The notes under the pieces were generated by a model, which was given only the letters and a program-made list of their open reading frames with translations, was not told the DNA's origin and made no database searches. Both the position numbers and the translations under genes were made by a program. From contig JAAFHV010000040.1 of NCBI GenBank assembly GCA_013297655.1, positions 1-47,598 of the forward strand: a DNA stretch of 47,598 bases, written 5' to 3'. The DNA comes from Myxococcales bacterium (GTDB taxonomy: Bacteria; Myxococcota_A; Polyangia; Polyangiales; Polyangiaceae). This document shows, piece after piece, positions 32,918-40,895 of this stretch (within the stretch, counting starts at the first letter, position 1; the number at the start of each line of letters is the position of its first letter).

Positions 32918-33592
32918 ATGGCGAACGGGGTCGACCTCCCCAAAAATCGACTGCGATTCTTCGACCCGCGGCGGGCCTCGGGGCGGCTCTTCCTCTCGGT
33001 GCTGCTCGGGCTCGTGATGGCGGCAGGAGTACCCGCTCCTCCGTTGCTTCGCGGGGTCGTCGCGTGGGACGCGGGCGCGGCGCTGCTCATCGCGCTCGGC
33101 TGGAACGTCATCTTGCGGTCTACGCCCGAGATCACGAAGAAGCGAGCGGCGGCCGAGGACCCGGGCCGGAAGATGGTGTGGGTGCTCGCGGTGGTCTCGA
33201 GCCTCTTCAGCCTATTTGCGGCCATCGTCGTGTTGCGGCACGCGTTCTCGATTGGCGTGCAGGGGCGCGTGTGGGCGGTGCTCGGGCTCGCCGCGGTGGC
33301 GCTCTCCTGGGTCGTCACCCACACGTCGTATTCGTTTCGGTATGCCCACCTCTACTATTGGCAAAAACGCGAGTTTGGCCTCCAGTTCCCGGGGGAAGAC
33401 AAACCCTGCGACATCGATTTTGCCTACTTTGCCTTCGGGATCGGTATGTGTTTCCAAGTGGGCGACGTGGCCGTCACTTGCACGCGCATCCGCCGTACGG
33501 TGCTGTTTCATTGTTTGCTGTCCTTCGTGCACAACACGGTGGTCGTCGCGCTGGGGCTGAACGTGGTCTTCGGGTTCTTGGACAAGGGCTGA
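32918..33592 (+). CDS. DUF1345 family integral membrane protein
   Basis: The 224-residue protein has about five hydrophobic helices and the clear family signature VVTHTSYSFRYAHLYYW, then FPGEDKPCDIDFAYFAFGIGMCFQVGDVAVTCTRIRRTVLFHCLLSFVHNTVVVALGLNVVFG. Proteins of this family are widespread and uncharacterised. The start ATG 32918 follows AAGGCGACA, a weak ribosome site. It is followed on the same strand by a GNAT gene 71 bp away. No function is proposed. Confidence 0.9.
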   Translation: MANGVDLPKNRLRFFDPRRASGRLFLSVLLGLVMAAGVPAPPLLRGVVAWDAGAALLIALGWNVILRSTPEITKKRAAAEDPGRKMVWVLAVVSSLFSLFAAIVVLRHAFSIGVQGRVWAVLGLAAVALSWVVTHTSYSFRYAHLYYWQKREFGLQFPGEDKPCDIDFAYFAFGIGMCFQVGDVAVTCTRIRRTVLFHCLLSFVHNTVVVALGLNVVFGFLDKG

Positions 33593-33663
33593 ATCGACAG
33601 AACGGCGGAGGGCGCGCGAAACGGGCGTGCGACCGCGGCGGCTATCGCGTAATAGGCGTGCCC

Positions 33664-34203
33664 ATGTCCGCGCCTATCCTTTGGCAGCCCACGCTCACGG
33701 GCGGAGGTCTCGTCGCCACCCCGCTCCGCGAGTCCGATTTCGACGCCCTCTTCGCCGCCGCGTCAGACCCCGAAATATGGGCGCTTCACCCCGTATCGGA
33801 CCGGTATACCCGCGAAAAGTTCGAGATCTACTTTCGTACGGGGATCGATTCGCGCGGCGCGTTGCTGGTTCGCGACGCGGCGTCGGGGGTGGTGGTCGGC
33901 TCCTCGCGCTTCGTGGGCCACGACCCCGTAAAGCGGGTGATCGAGATCGGCTACACGTTCCTCGTGCGCGCGCTCTGGGGCAGCGGGAAGAACCGCGCGC
34001 TCAAAGAAATCATGCTCGCCCACGCGTTCGAGCACGTCGATCTCGTCGAGTTCTTCGTTGGCTCGAAGAACCTGCGCTCGCGTGGCGCGATGGAGAAGCT
34101 CGGCGGCGAGCTGCTCCGCACGGTGGTGGAGAAAGAGCCAGAGGGCGATCTTCGGGAGTCGATCGTCTACGGCATTCGCAAGCGCGATTGGCCCTTACGC
34201 TGA
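33664..34203 (+). CDS. GNAT family N-acetyltransferase (RimJ/RimL-like)
   Basis: The 179-residue protein begins with the LVATPLRESDFDALFAAASDPEIWALHPVSDRY segment typical of the RimJ/RimL group, continues with VVGSSRFVGHDPVKRVIEIGYTFL, and has the acetyl-CoA pyrophosphate loop region RALWGSGKNRALKEIMLAHAFEH. V-x-x-x-N-x-x-S corresponds to FFVGSKNLRSRGAMEKLGG. It transfers acetyl groups to an amine, often a protein N-terminus or small molecule; the substrate is unknown. The start is ATG 33664. Confidence 0.9.
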   Translation: MSAPILWQPTLTGGGLVATPLRESDFDALFAAASDPEIWALHPVSDRYTREKFEIYFRTGIDSRGALLVRDAASGVVVGSSRFVGHDPVKRVIEIGYTFLVRALWGSGKNRALKEIMLAHAFEHVDLVEFFVGSKNLRSRGAMEKLGGELLRTVVEKEPEGDLRESIVYGIRKRDWPLR

Positions 34204-34280
34204 ACGCGTCGCCGGTGCTCGTCGCGTTCTGGCCGCTAGGAGGTCCGACGACCATGGGCACGTCGATGGCGACCCGCGCG

Positions 34281-36389
34281 CTACCGAAGCGAGTCGCGGT
34301 AGGCCTCGATCGCCGTCTTGTCCTTCGCGCTCGCCTCGGGGAGCGCCTTCTCGAGGAGGGCGCGCGCCACTTCGCGATCTTTGGACTTCTTGGCCGCCGC
34401 GAGGCGGAGGGAGGCGCGTTCGGGCGGAGGGAGAAACGCGACGAGCGCGAGGGCAGAGGCATACGCAGACAGCGCCTTCTCGGGATCCGACTCGAGGGCG
34501 GCCGCTCTTGCGCGAGCGCGGGCGAGGAACACGGGGTGCGCGAGCTTCGCCGCCGCGCGGGCCGTGTCGTAACCGCGAGTCGGGTCCGAGAAGCGCGCCG
34601 TCGACGCGAGCTCTACGGGGAGAATCACGGCGTCCGCGTCGTCACGGCCACGGAGCGCGCGCCCCGCCTTCGCTGCCGCGCGCGCCCCCGACTCGGGCAG
34701 CGTCGCCACCAGCACCGCGTGAGCACGTGCAAGGTGCACGTATTTCGTATACGCCTCGTCGCCAATGGGAAGGGCGCGCGGGAGCGTCCACGCTCCGAGG
34801 CGCGGGAGCTCGGTCTTCGCGGTGCCGGGGCTGAACGTGCGAGTCTCCGCGACCTCCACGTTCACGTCGTGCAGGAGCGAGGCTTCGAGCGCCGCGCGCG
34901 CCTCGATTGCGCCCGCGGCCGCGGCCTCCGTGTTGCCGCGCGCGAGGTTCCACTCCGCTTCGTGCACCTTCGCGAACGCGTAGTGGGGGTGTCCGTCGCC
35001 GTACACGGCTTTGCTCGTCGTGACCTCGATCTCCACGTCGCGTGCTTCGCGATCGAGCGTCATGTCGCCCGCAGCCTCCAAGATCGGGACACACGCCGCG
35101 CGCGCTGCTTCCGTCACCGAGGCGCACGCGTTCGGGGTGTCTTTCGAGGGACGAACGCCCTTCGTGGCGTCGAGGCGCATCCGTGCGACGACGTAGGCGG
35201 TGGTGGTCGGCGCGTCGGCGACCCGCCTGACGAGCGGCGCGAGCTCATCGAGGCGACGAGCTTTTGTCTCGGGATCGAGGTCGGCGCCGGCGGCGAACAC
35301 GGAGAGTCGCGCGCGGAGGGCGTCCATCGCGAGCAGCTCGGCGAACGTGAGCGCGCGGGCGAGGTCGGCGGCGTGGTCCGGCTTGCCTGCGTCGAGCGCG
35401 ATCGCGAGCCCCTTGGCGGCGAGCTCGTCGGCGAGGGCCGCTCCCGCGCGCGCCTTCGTAGGGAGTCCATCTGCCTTGGCGACCATCGTATCGAGCAGAT
35501 CGTCGAACGCGCGTAGGTCGGCGCTGTCGGGGAACACGTTCGCATCGCGCGCGAGCGCCCCCAGCACCACGTTGAAGGCGAAAAGACCTCGTTTCGTCGC
35601 AGGATCGAGGCGCCCGGGCGTGAACGGGGGCACCGCGAGCGGCCGTCGCATGCGCACGTCGAGCATCGAACGCGAATCGATTTTGTCGCGCCCCGCCTCT
35701 GCCGGATCGGGGCCTGCCCCGCGGCACACGGAGGGGTGCTCGAGATCGCGCGCCGCCAAGATCGCGCCCTCGACGGCGGTGCGGTCGCGCACGTGCCCGA
35801 GCTCCTCCACGAGATGACCGAGGTCCTCGTCGAGCAACGCGAGGCACTCCTTCGCCCCCCGCGATTCGCCGCTCGTGGCAGGGTCGCGCGCGGCGCTGTC
35901 GAGCTCGAGCGCCGCGGCGTGGAGGAGACCCATGATCGCCGCCTCCGAGCCAACCGGCGCGGCCGCCGCGTTGAATGCATTATGCACGCGCTCGCGGTTC
36001 GTCGGATCGTTCACGGCGGCAAGGGCGTGGGGCACGAACGGGGGGCTCACGGTCGGCGTCGCGAGCTCCACGGTCGGGGAAGCAGGAGGAGGGCGTTCGT
36101 TCGAGGCGAGACCTCCAGCCGCGATCACGAACAAAAGGGCAGCGCCGACGAGGAGAGGGAGCCGCGCTGCTCCTTTGCTCGCGGCTTCGGGGGCGCGCTC
36201 GGGTTTGCGCTCGTCGGTATGGTCGGTCGTCGGCGGTGCCTGCTTCGTCACCGCCGCTGCCACCCGTGATTGGCAATGAGCGCACGCGCCCGCATGCTCG
36301 GTGATCGCGCGGGTGTCGTCTTCCGTGAGCTTACCCGCCGCGAGATCGGCGAGCTCGTCGTCGTCCACGCATCCCCGAGGATCGGACAT
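34281..36389 (-). CDS. Zinc-finger anti-sigma-like membrane protein with large helical outer domain
   Basis: The 702-residue protein begins with a zf-HC2/ZAS-like module (LADLAAGKLTEDDTRAITEHAGACAHCQSRV: His32, Cys36, Cys39). A disordered charged linker and one membrane helix follow (LPLLVGAALLFVIAAGG, about 77-93). The remaining 600 residues are strongly helical and Ala/Asp/Glu-rich, possibly degenerate TPR-like repeats, and lie outside the cytoplasm. The arrangement is that of a transmembrane sensor that could bind a sigma factor or other cytosolic partner, but no sigma gene is adjacent. ATG 36389 is chosen because it immediately precedes the zinc-finger helix. Confidence 0.8.
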   Translation of the reverse strand: MSDPRGCVDDDELADLAAGKLTEDDTRAITEHAGACAHCQSRVAAAVTKQAPPTTDHTDERKPERAPEAASKGAARLPLLVGAALLFVIAAGGLASNERPPPASPTVELATPTVSPPFVPHALAAVNDPTNRERVHNAFNAAAAPVGSEAAIMGLLHAAALELDSAARDPATSGESRGAKECLALLDEDLGHLVEELGHVRDRTAVEGAILAARDLEHPSVCRGAGPDPAEAGRDKIDSRSMLDVRMRRPLAVPPFTPGRLDPATKRGLFAFNVVLGALARDANVFPDSADLRAFDDLLDTMVAKADGLPTKARAGAALADELAAKGLAIALDAGKPDHAADLARALTFAELLAMDALRARLSVFAAGADLDPETKARRLDELAPLVRRVADAPTTTAYVVARMRLDATKGVRPSKDTPNACASVTEAARAACVPILEAAGDMTLDREARDVEIEVTTSKAVYGDGHPHYAFAKVHEAEWNLARGNTEAAAAGAIEARAALEASLLHDVNVEVAETRTFSPGTAKTELPRLGAWTLPRALPIGDEAYTKYVHLARAHAVLVATLPESGARAAAKAGRALRGRDDADAVILPVELASTARFSDPTRGYDTARAAAKLAHPVFLARARARAAALESDPEKALSAYASALALVAFLPPPERASLRLAAAKKSKDREVARALLEKALPEASAKDKTAIEAYRDSLR

Positions 36390-36455
36390 GGAGCGAACGT
36401 ACCACACGCCGCACGTGTGCTCGCCGCGGGTACTGCTGCGCGCTTCTATCGATGG

Positions 36456-37373
36456 CTACGCGAGGTCTTCCTCTTTGCACGAATAGGGGAAAGTGTCCGT
36501 CGCTTCACTCGGCACGAGATCGTGGAACTTGCCGAGATCGATCACGATGCGGTCGGGAGTGGGCTCGGACATGAGATCGGCGAGGCGTGCGCCCCAGATC
36601 ACGTTCCTCGCCGACCAGGTCTTGCGCGCATGCACGGGTTGGAGGGTCGTCTCGTCGGTCGCGCTGAGCGAGATCGCGAGCTCGATTTCCCCGTCCGCGA
36701 ACGACTTTGGTGTGTCTTTCGCGAGCGGGCTCTTCTCGTCGATCACATGGCGGAGCGTGGTCGCTCGGTTGAGGAGCGGGGTGCGCTCGTGGACGAGGGG
36801 GAGGTATTCGGCGAGGTAGAGCGTGGTGCCCTCTTTGGTCTTCGTCGTGCGCGTGAGGGTGAGGCGCACGTTGGCCTCGACGATGTTGGCGCGGCGCTCG
36901 TTGCCTACGCGAACGGTGAGGGTGGGGAGCCCGTCGATCGGCGTGATGGCGGCGCGGTGGGAGAAACGAATCTTCGTTCGTGCGCGTGAAAATCGCATGA
37001 ACACGAGGCCGGTCGCGAGCGCCGTCACGACGAGCCCGGTCATCGACTCGACGACGACGACCGCGTTGGCGGCGTGGGTCGTGGGGCTCATCGTGCCGTA
37101 TCCGATGGTGCCCATCGTTTGAACGCTGAAGTAGAACGCGTCGAAGAAGCCGCGCACGCCTTCTACACCGCCGACGACCCTGTAGACCGCGGCGAACACG
37201 GCGTTGAGCGTGAGATAGACGGCGCAGATCGACGCGAGGAACGGGGCCCATCGCGCGGCGAGCAGCACGTGGATCACGTCGTCGAGGGCCATCCGCGGCG
37301 CGCCGACGACCTCGACCTGGTAGTCGTCGAAACGTGTAATCTCCCTTCGTTCGCTTGGGGTGCCTCTCGCCAT
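36456..37373 (-). CDS. Inward-rectifier (KirBac-type) potassium channel
   Basis: The 305-residue protein has TM1 (about 42-66, WAPFLASICAVYLTLNAVFAAVYRVV), a pore helix and selectivity filter TIGYG (89-93), and TM2 (about 104-126, VVVVESMTGLVVTALATGLVFMRFSR). These are followed by the large cytosolic immunoglobulin-like Kir domain (FSHRAAITPIDGLPTLTVRVGNERRANIVEANVRLTL). Channels of this group are tetramers gated by ligands, lipids or pH. ATG 37373 is the first start that gives the slide-helix region. The gene ends with a polar, acidic tail (FPYSCKEEDLA). Confidence 0.94.
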   Translation of the reverse strand: MARGTPSERREITRFDDYQVEVVGAPRMALDDVIHVLLAARWAPFLASICAVYLTLNAVFAAVYRVVGGVEGVRGFFDAFYFSVQTMGTIGYGTMSPTTHAANAVVVVESMTGLVVTALATGLVFMRFSRARTKIRFSHRAAITPIDGLPTLTVRVGNERRANIVEANVRLTLTRTTKTKEGTTLYLAEYLPLVHERTPLLNRATTLRHVIDEKSPLAKDTPKSFADGEIELAISLSATDETTLQPVHARKTWSARNVIWGARLADLMSEPTPDRIVIDLGKFHDLVPSEATDTFPYSCKEEDLA

Positions 37374-37559
37374 TGCCGGGAGTATCGCCGGGAACGGCCG
37401 CGTTCGCTGCAGGAGAAGAGGGCAATTCTCCAAGGGGCGAGCGGGCCTTGCAGACGTTCGACGAGAATCGCGCGCGAGCATGTCGAGACCGTCCGATCGG
37501 CTCCGACGACCATCGAAACCGCGGCGCGAACGCCGCCGGTGACCCAAAGGAGCGACGTC

Positions 37560-38015
37560 ATGCAAAAGATCACCACCTTCCTCACCTTCGACCACCAAGC
37601 CGAAGAGGCCGTCCGCCTCTACACCTCGGTCATCGAAGGCTCGAAGATCACGAGCACCGTGAAGGGCCCCAACGGCGCGGTCGTGTCGGTCACTTTCGAG
37701 CTCGCGGGGCAGACGTTCATCGCCCTCAACGGGGGGCCCACGTTCTCCTTCACGCAGGGTATTTCGCTCTTCGTGAGCTGCGAGACGCAGGCCGAGATCG
37801 ATGCCTATTGGGAGAAGCTCACCCGCGGCGGCAAGGAGGTGCAGTGCGGCTGGCTCGTCGACAAGTTCGGAGTGTCGTGGCAAATCGTCCCGCGCGTGCT
37901 CGGCGAGTACATGAGCTGCCCCGACCAAGAAAAAGCGGGGCGCGCGATGCAAGCGATGATGAAGATGGTGAAGCTCGACATCGCCGCCCTCGAGCGCGCG
38001 TTCGAGGGCCGCTGA
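37560..38015 (+). CDS. PhnB-like VOC/glyoxalase-fold protein
   Basis: The 151-residue protein begins MQKITTFLTFDHQAEEAVRLYTSVIEGSKI and has the characteristic GQTFIALNGGP, FTQGISLFVSCETQAEIDAYWEKLTRGGKE and CGWLVDKFGVSWQIVP segments of the PhnB / 3-demethylubiquinone methyltransferase-like family. These are single-domain, usually dimeric proteins of uncertain enzyme function. ATG 37560 has AAAGGAG eight bases upstream, which decides the start. Confidence 0.93.
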   Translation: MQKITTFLTFDHQAEEAVRLYTSVIEGSKITSTVKGPNGAVVSVTFELAGQTFIALNGGPTFSFTQGISLFVSCETQAEIDAYWEKLTRGGKEVQCGWLVDKFGVSWQIVPRVLGEYMSCPDQEKAGRAMQAMMKMVKLDIAALERAFEGR

Positions 38016-38052
38016 GGGCCGGGTTGCGCGGAGCCGACTGCCGACGACGTGA

Positions 38053-38544
38053 TCACGTTCCTACCGTCGGCGTTTGGCCTTTACGTACGAGCGCGACGAG
38101 GGCGACCAACGCCCCGAGCACGGCTGCGATGGCGCCGGTCGCCGCAATTTTCCCGAGCGGAGAGGGAAAGATCGGGTTCGGAGTCGCCACCTGAATTTGC
38201 GCCTCCGGATCGCGCGAGGTCGCGTCGAATAGCCACGTATCGCCCGCACGACCGGAGAGCGAAACGAAGCAGGTACCCTCGCCACCCTTGGCGAGCGTGG
38301 CGCCCGCGAGCGACCGAATCGTGAGGGTGCAGCCCGACTCCGGAGGGTAAATCGAGACCTCGTACTCGTGCTCCGCGACCGGGTCGAAGCGCGCGCGCTC
38401 GGGGTGGGTCGCCATGTCGCGAACTGGAAATTGCCAGTACGGGTGCGGCGGCTCGAAGTTCATGATCGAAAGGCACGAGGCGCCGCCGCACGTGGCGGCG
38501 CCGAGACCGAACAGCGCGATCGCGATCACGAACGCGCCGCGCAC
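38053..38544 (-). CDS. Hypothetical envelope protein with signal and C-terminal membrane helix
   Basis: The 163-residue protein has an N-terminal hydrophobic segment (FVIAIALFGLGAATCGGASC) that may be a signal or lipoprotein signal. A small beta-like domain follows (EYEVSIYPPESGCTLTIRSLAGATL), and a C-terminal membrane helix (IAATGAIAAVLGALVALVALV) ends in RKGQTPTVGT. The start is GTG 38544. It lies 71 bp downstream of the HD-GYP gene on the same strand and could be co-transcribed with it. No family is recognised. Confidence 0.65.
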   Translation of the reverse strand: MRGAFVIAIALFGLGAATCGGASCLSIMNFEPPHPYWQFPVRDMATHPERARFDPVAEHEYEVSIYPPESGCTLTIRSLAGATLAKGGEGTCFVSLSGRAGDTWLFDATSRDPEAQIQVATPNPIFPSPLGKIAATGAIAAVLGALVALVALVRKGQTPTVGT

Positions 38545-38615
38545 GGGTCAGTCGTTTCCAGGGAAAAAAGGCGGGGAAGGCGCGAACCGAAGCCCGCGTC
38601 CGAGCGTCGCCTTCG

Positions 38616-40565
38616 TCACGGCTTGGGCATCTCCCAGCAGCGCGCTTCCTTGAAGATGCGCACGAGATCGCCGTCGACGTGGCCGTCCTTCACGGCGTAC
38701 TCGAGGATGTCGATCGCGCGCTCGAGGGGGACCGCCTTTTTGTACGGGCGATCGCTCGCGGTGAGCGCGTCGAAGATGTCGGTGATGCTCATCATCTTCG
38801 ACTGGACCGGGATCTCCTCCGCGCGGAGGCGGTTAGGGTAACCGGTGCCGTTCACGCGCTCGTGGTGCGCGCCGGCGATGTGCGGTACGCGGCGGAGCGC
38901 TTTGCCCCACGGGATTTGAGAGAGAAACTTGAACGTGTGGGTCACGTGTCCGGTGATCTCTTCGTACTCCGCGGGCGTGAGGGAGCCCTTCTTCACCGAG
39001 AGCGCGATCACTTCCTCGGGCTCTAGGAGCAGCTTCGTCTCGCCGCGGAGGTCGAAGTACCACTCCTTCGCGAGGGCCTCGATCTTCGCAAAATCACCTG
39101 CCGCGAGCACCGAAGGCTCGTTCGCGGCCAAGATCGTCTCGAGCGACTCGTCGAGCTGCTTCGTGCGGCGCAACATCTCGTCGTCGAGGGCCTTCAGGTC
39201 CGCGAGCGGCGCGTGAGCCTCGATCGCCTTCAGCTTGCGGCGCAGGATGTCGGCCTCGATCGAGCGCGCGACGAAATCGAAGCGCGCGCGCACGAGGGAG
39301 AGGTTCTCGTCGTAGAGCTTCTTCGCCTTCACGAGCACGTTCTCGCGGACGCCGATCTTGCCGAAGTCGTGGAGCAGGCTCGCGTACTCGAGCTCCTTCA
39401 GATCTTCTTTCGTGAACGTAGCGTGCTGGAAGGGGCCGCCGGAGGAGTGGTCCACTGCCTTCGCGAGCGAGACGGTGAGATCGGCCACCCGGCGCGAGTG
39501 GCCGCTCGTGGTCGGATCACGCGACTCGATCGCCTCCACGCTCGCGCGCACGAAGCCCTCGAAGAGCGCCTGAATCTCCTGGTACAGCATGGCCGTTTCG
39601 AGGGAAATTCCAGCCTGCGCGGCCACCATGCCGAGTAGCTCTTCGCTTCGTTCGTCGAAGGGCACCACCTGGAGATCGACGAGCGCGAGGCTCGTGAGCT
39701 TCGATCGAGGGTCGCGCTTCTTGTTGATGAGCTGGATGACGCCGATCACCTCGTCGCGCTGCGAGATGAGCGGCACCGTGATCATGCTCTTCGTGCGGTA
39801 GCCGATCTTCTCGTCGAACCTGCGGTCGAACGCGAACGGCGAGTCGACCGGGAGGGCGTACACGTCGTCGATCTTGATCGCGCGCTTCTCCACCGCCGCC
39901 GCGCCCGCGATGGAGCGGTTCGACAGCGGCATCGTGAACTCGCGCGAGTCGAACTTGAGGCTGTCGTTCTGCGAGAGCTTGAATCGAAGGGTTTTCCCCT
40001 CGTTTTCGACCACGTAGATGCTGCCCGCGTCGGCCCCGGTGACGAAGCGGCTCTTCTCGAGGATGAGCCCGAGCAGCTTGTCGACGTCGCGCTCGGTCGT
40101 CATCGCACGTGCGATGTCCACGAGCTCGCCGATCTCGTAGCGGTAGCGCGAGAGGGAGGCGGCGCGGCTCTCCGCGTGGCCCTTCGCTTCCAGCAGCTCG
40201 AACGCGCGATCGGTCGCGACCTCGAGCTCTTCGTTCGACGCATCGGACGGGAGCACGGTCGCGATCCCGAGGCCGCTTCCGCGCGTAAAGTCCTTGTTTT
40301 CTGGGCGTCCGAGCAGCACGAGCAGCGCCTTGCCTTCGGCGCACAAGGGCGCGAACGGCACGAGCAGCGAGCGGCCCTTGTCCCACACGCGGGCCGGTAC
40401 GTAGACCACCATGCACCCCTCGCGAAGCAGCGAGACGAGGAGCGGATGTGGCCGCCCTTGCCGTGCTCCGAGGCGCGCCGCGAGCTCCGCCAGCGTCGCG
40501 GCGAGCGCGTCCATCGTGCCGGCGAGAGGGTGAGGCGTTCCGTTCGCTTCGTGGGTGAGGCTCAT
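38616..40565 (-). CDS. GAF and HD-GYP domain protein (cyclic-di-GMP phosphodiesterase-like)
   Basis: The 649-residue protein has an N-terminal alpha/beta region (1-130), a GAF domain (about 150-325: LLGLILEKSRFVTGADAGSIYVVE, then VPLISQRDEVIGVIQLINK), and an HD-GYP domain (about 335-640). In the HD-GYP part, His356 in SGHSRR, His399-Asp400 in LLHDFGKIG, and HHERVNGTGYP (567-577) are present. The Asp of the usual HHExxDGxGYP is Asn572. About 120 charged helical residues are inserted between HD and the GYP motif. The family degrades c-di-GMP or pGpG using a metal centre. The inverted repeat element at 40580 lies 14 bp upstream of the start codon. Confidence 0.92.
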   Translation of the reverse strand: MSLTHEANGTPHPLAGTMDALAATLAELAARLGARQGRPHPLLVSLLREGCMVVYVPARVWDKGRSLLVPFAPLCAEGKALLVLLGRPENKDFTRGSGLGIATVLPSDASNEELEVATDRAFELLEAKGHAESRAASLSRYRYEIGELVDIARAMTTERDVDKLLGLILEKSRFVTGADAGSIYVVENEGKTLRFKLSQNDSLKFDSREFTMPLSNRSIAGAAAVEKRAIKIDDVYALPVDSPFAFDRRFDEKIGYRTKSMITVPLISQRDEVIGVIQLINKKRDPRSKLTSLALVDLQVVPFDERSEELLGMVAAQAGISLETAMLYQEIQALFEGFVRASVEAIESRDPTTSGHSRRVADLTVSLAKAVDHSSGGPFQHATFTKEDLKELEYASLLHDFGKIGVRENVLVKAKKLYDENLSLVRARFDFVARSIEADILRRKLKAIEAHAPLADLKALDDEMLRRTKQLDESLETILAANEPSVLAAGDFAKIEALAKEWYFDLRGETKLLLEPEEVIALSVKKGSLTPAEYEEITGHVTHTFKFLSQIPWGKALRRVPHIAGAHHERVNGTGYPNRLRAEEIPVQSKMMSITDIFDALTASDRPYKKAVPLERAIDILEYAVKDGHVDGDLVRIFKEARCWEMPKP

Positions 40566-40579
40566 GACAGCTTGCGATG

Positions 40580-40735
40580 CTAGAGCACCGAACCGCTTGA
40601 TGACCGAGGATTTTTGTCGAGTTGCGAGCCGTGCGAGACGCGACGACGAGTCCTACTGCGGCTAGCCGAGGAGGAGCAACGAAGCATCGCGACGCAAATC
40701 GGCGAAAAGCCGACCGAATCAAGCGGTTCGGTGCG
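40580..40735. mobile_element. MITE-like palindromic element, copy 2 (inverted, about 156 bp)
   Basis: This is the reverse-complement relative of 16983-17176. The left end ctagagcaccgaaccgctt starts at 40580. The right arm tcaagcggttcggtgc (40719-40734) is complementary to 40585-40600 over 16 bases, but the outermost five bases are lost. It lacks about 34-40 bases found in the middle of copy 1. It sits between two divergent genes, right against the HD-GYP start, so it may supply promoter or hairpin sequence to that gene. No coding capacity is seen. Confidence 0.87.
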
Positions 40736-40895
40736 CATGCCCCAACCTTCGCGCGACGGAACCTTCGTCGTGCCGAGCGCTCGATGCCCGCGCCCCGGCG
40801 ATGCGTGCAGGATCCACCCTTCGCCGCGACGGCTGCGAGCGCTTCCGCGCCCCGCGGCCTTCCGCGTATCTGTCCACTCCATGTAGGCTACCCCG

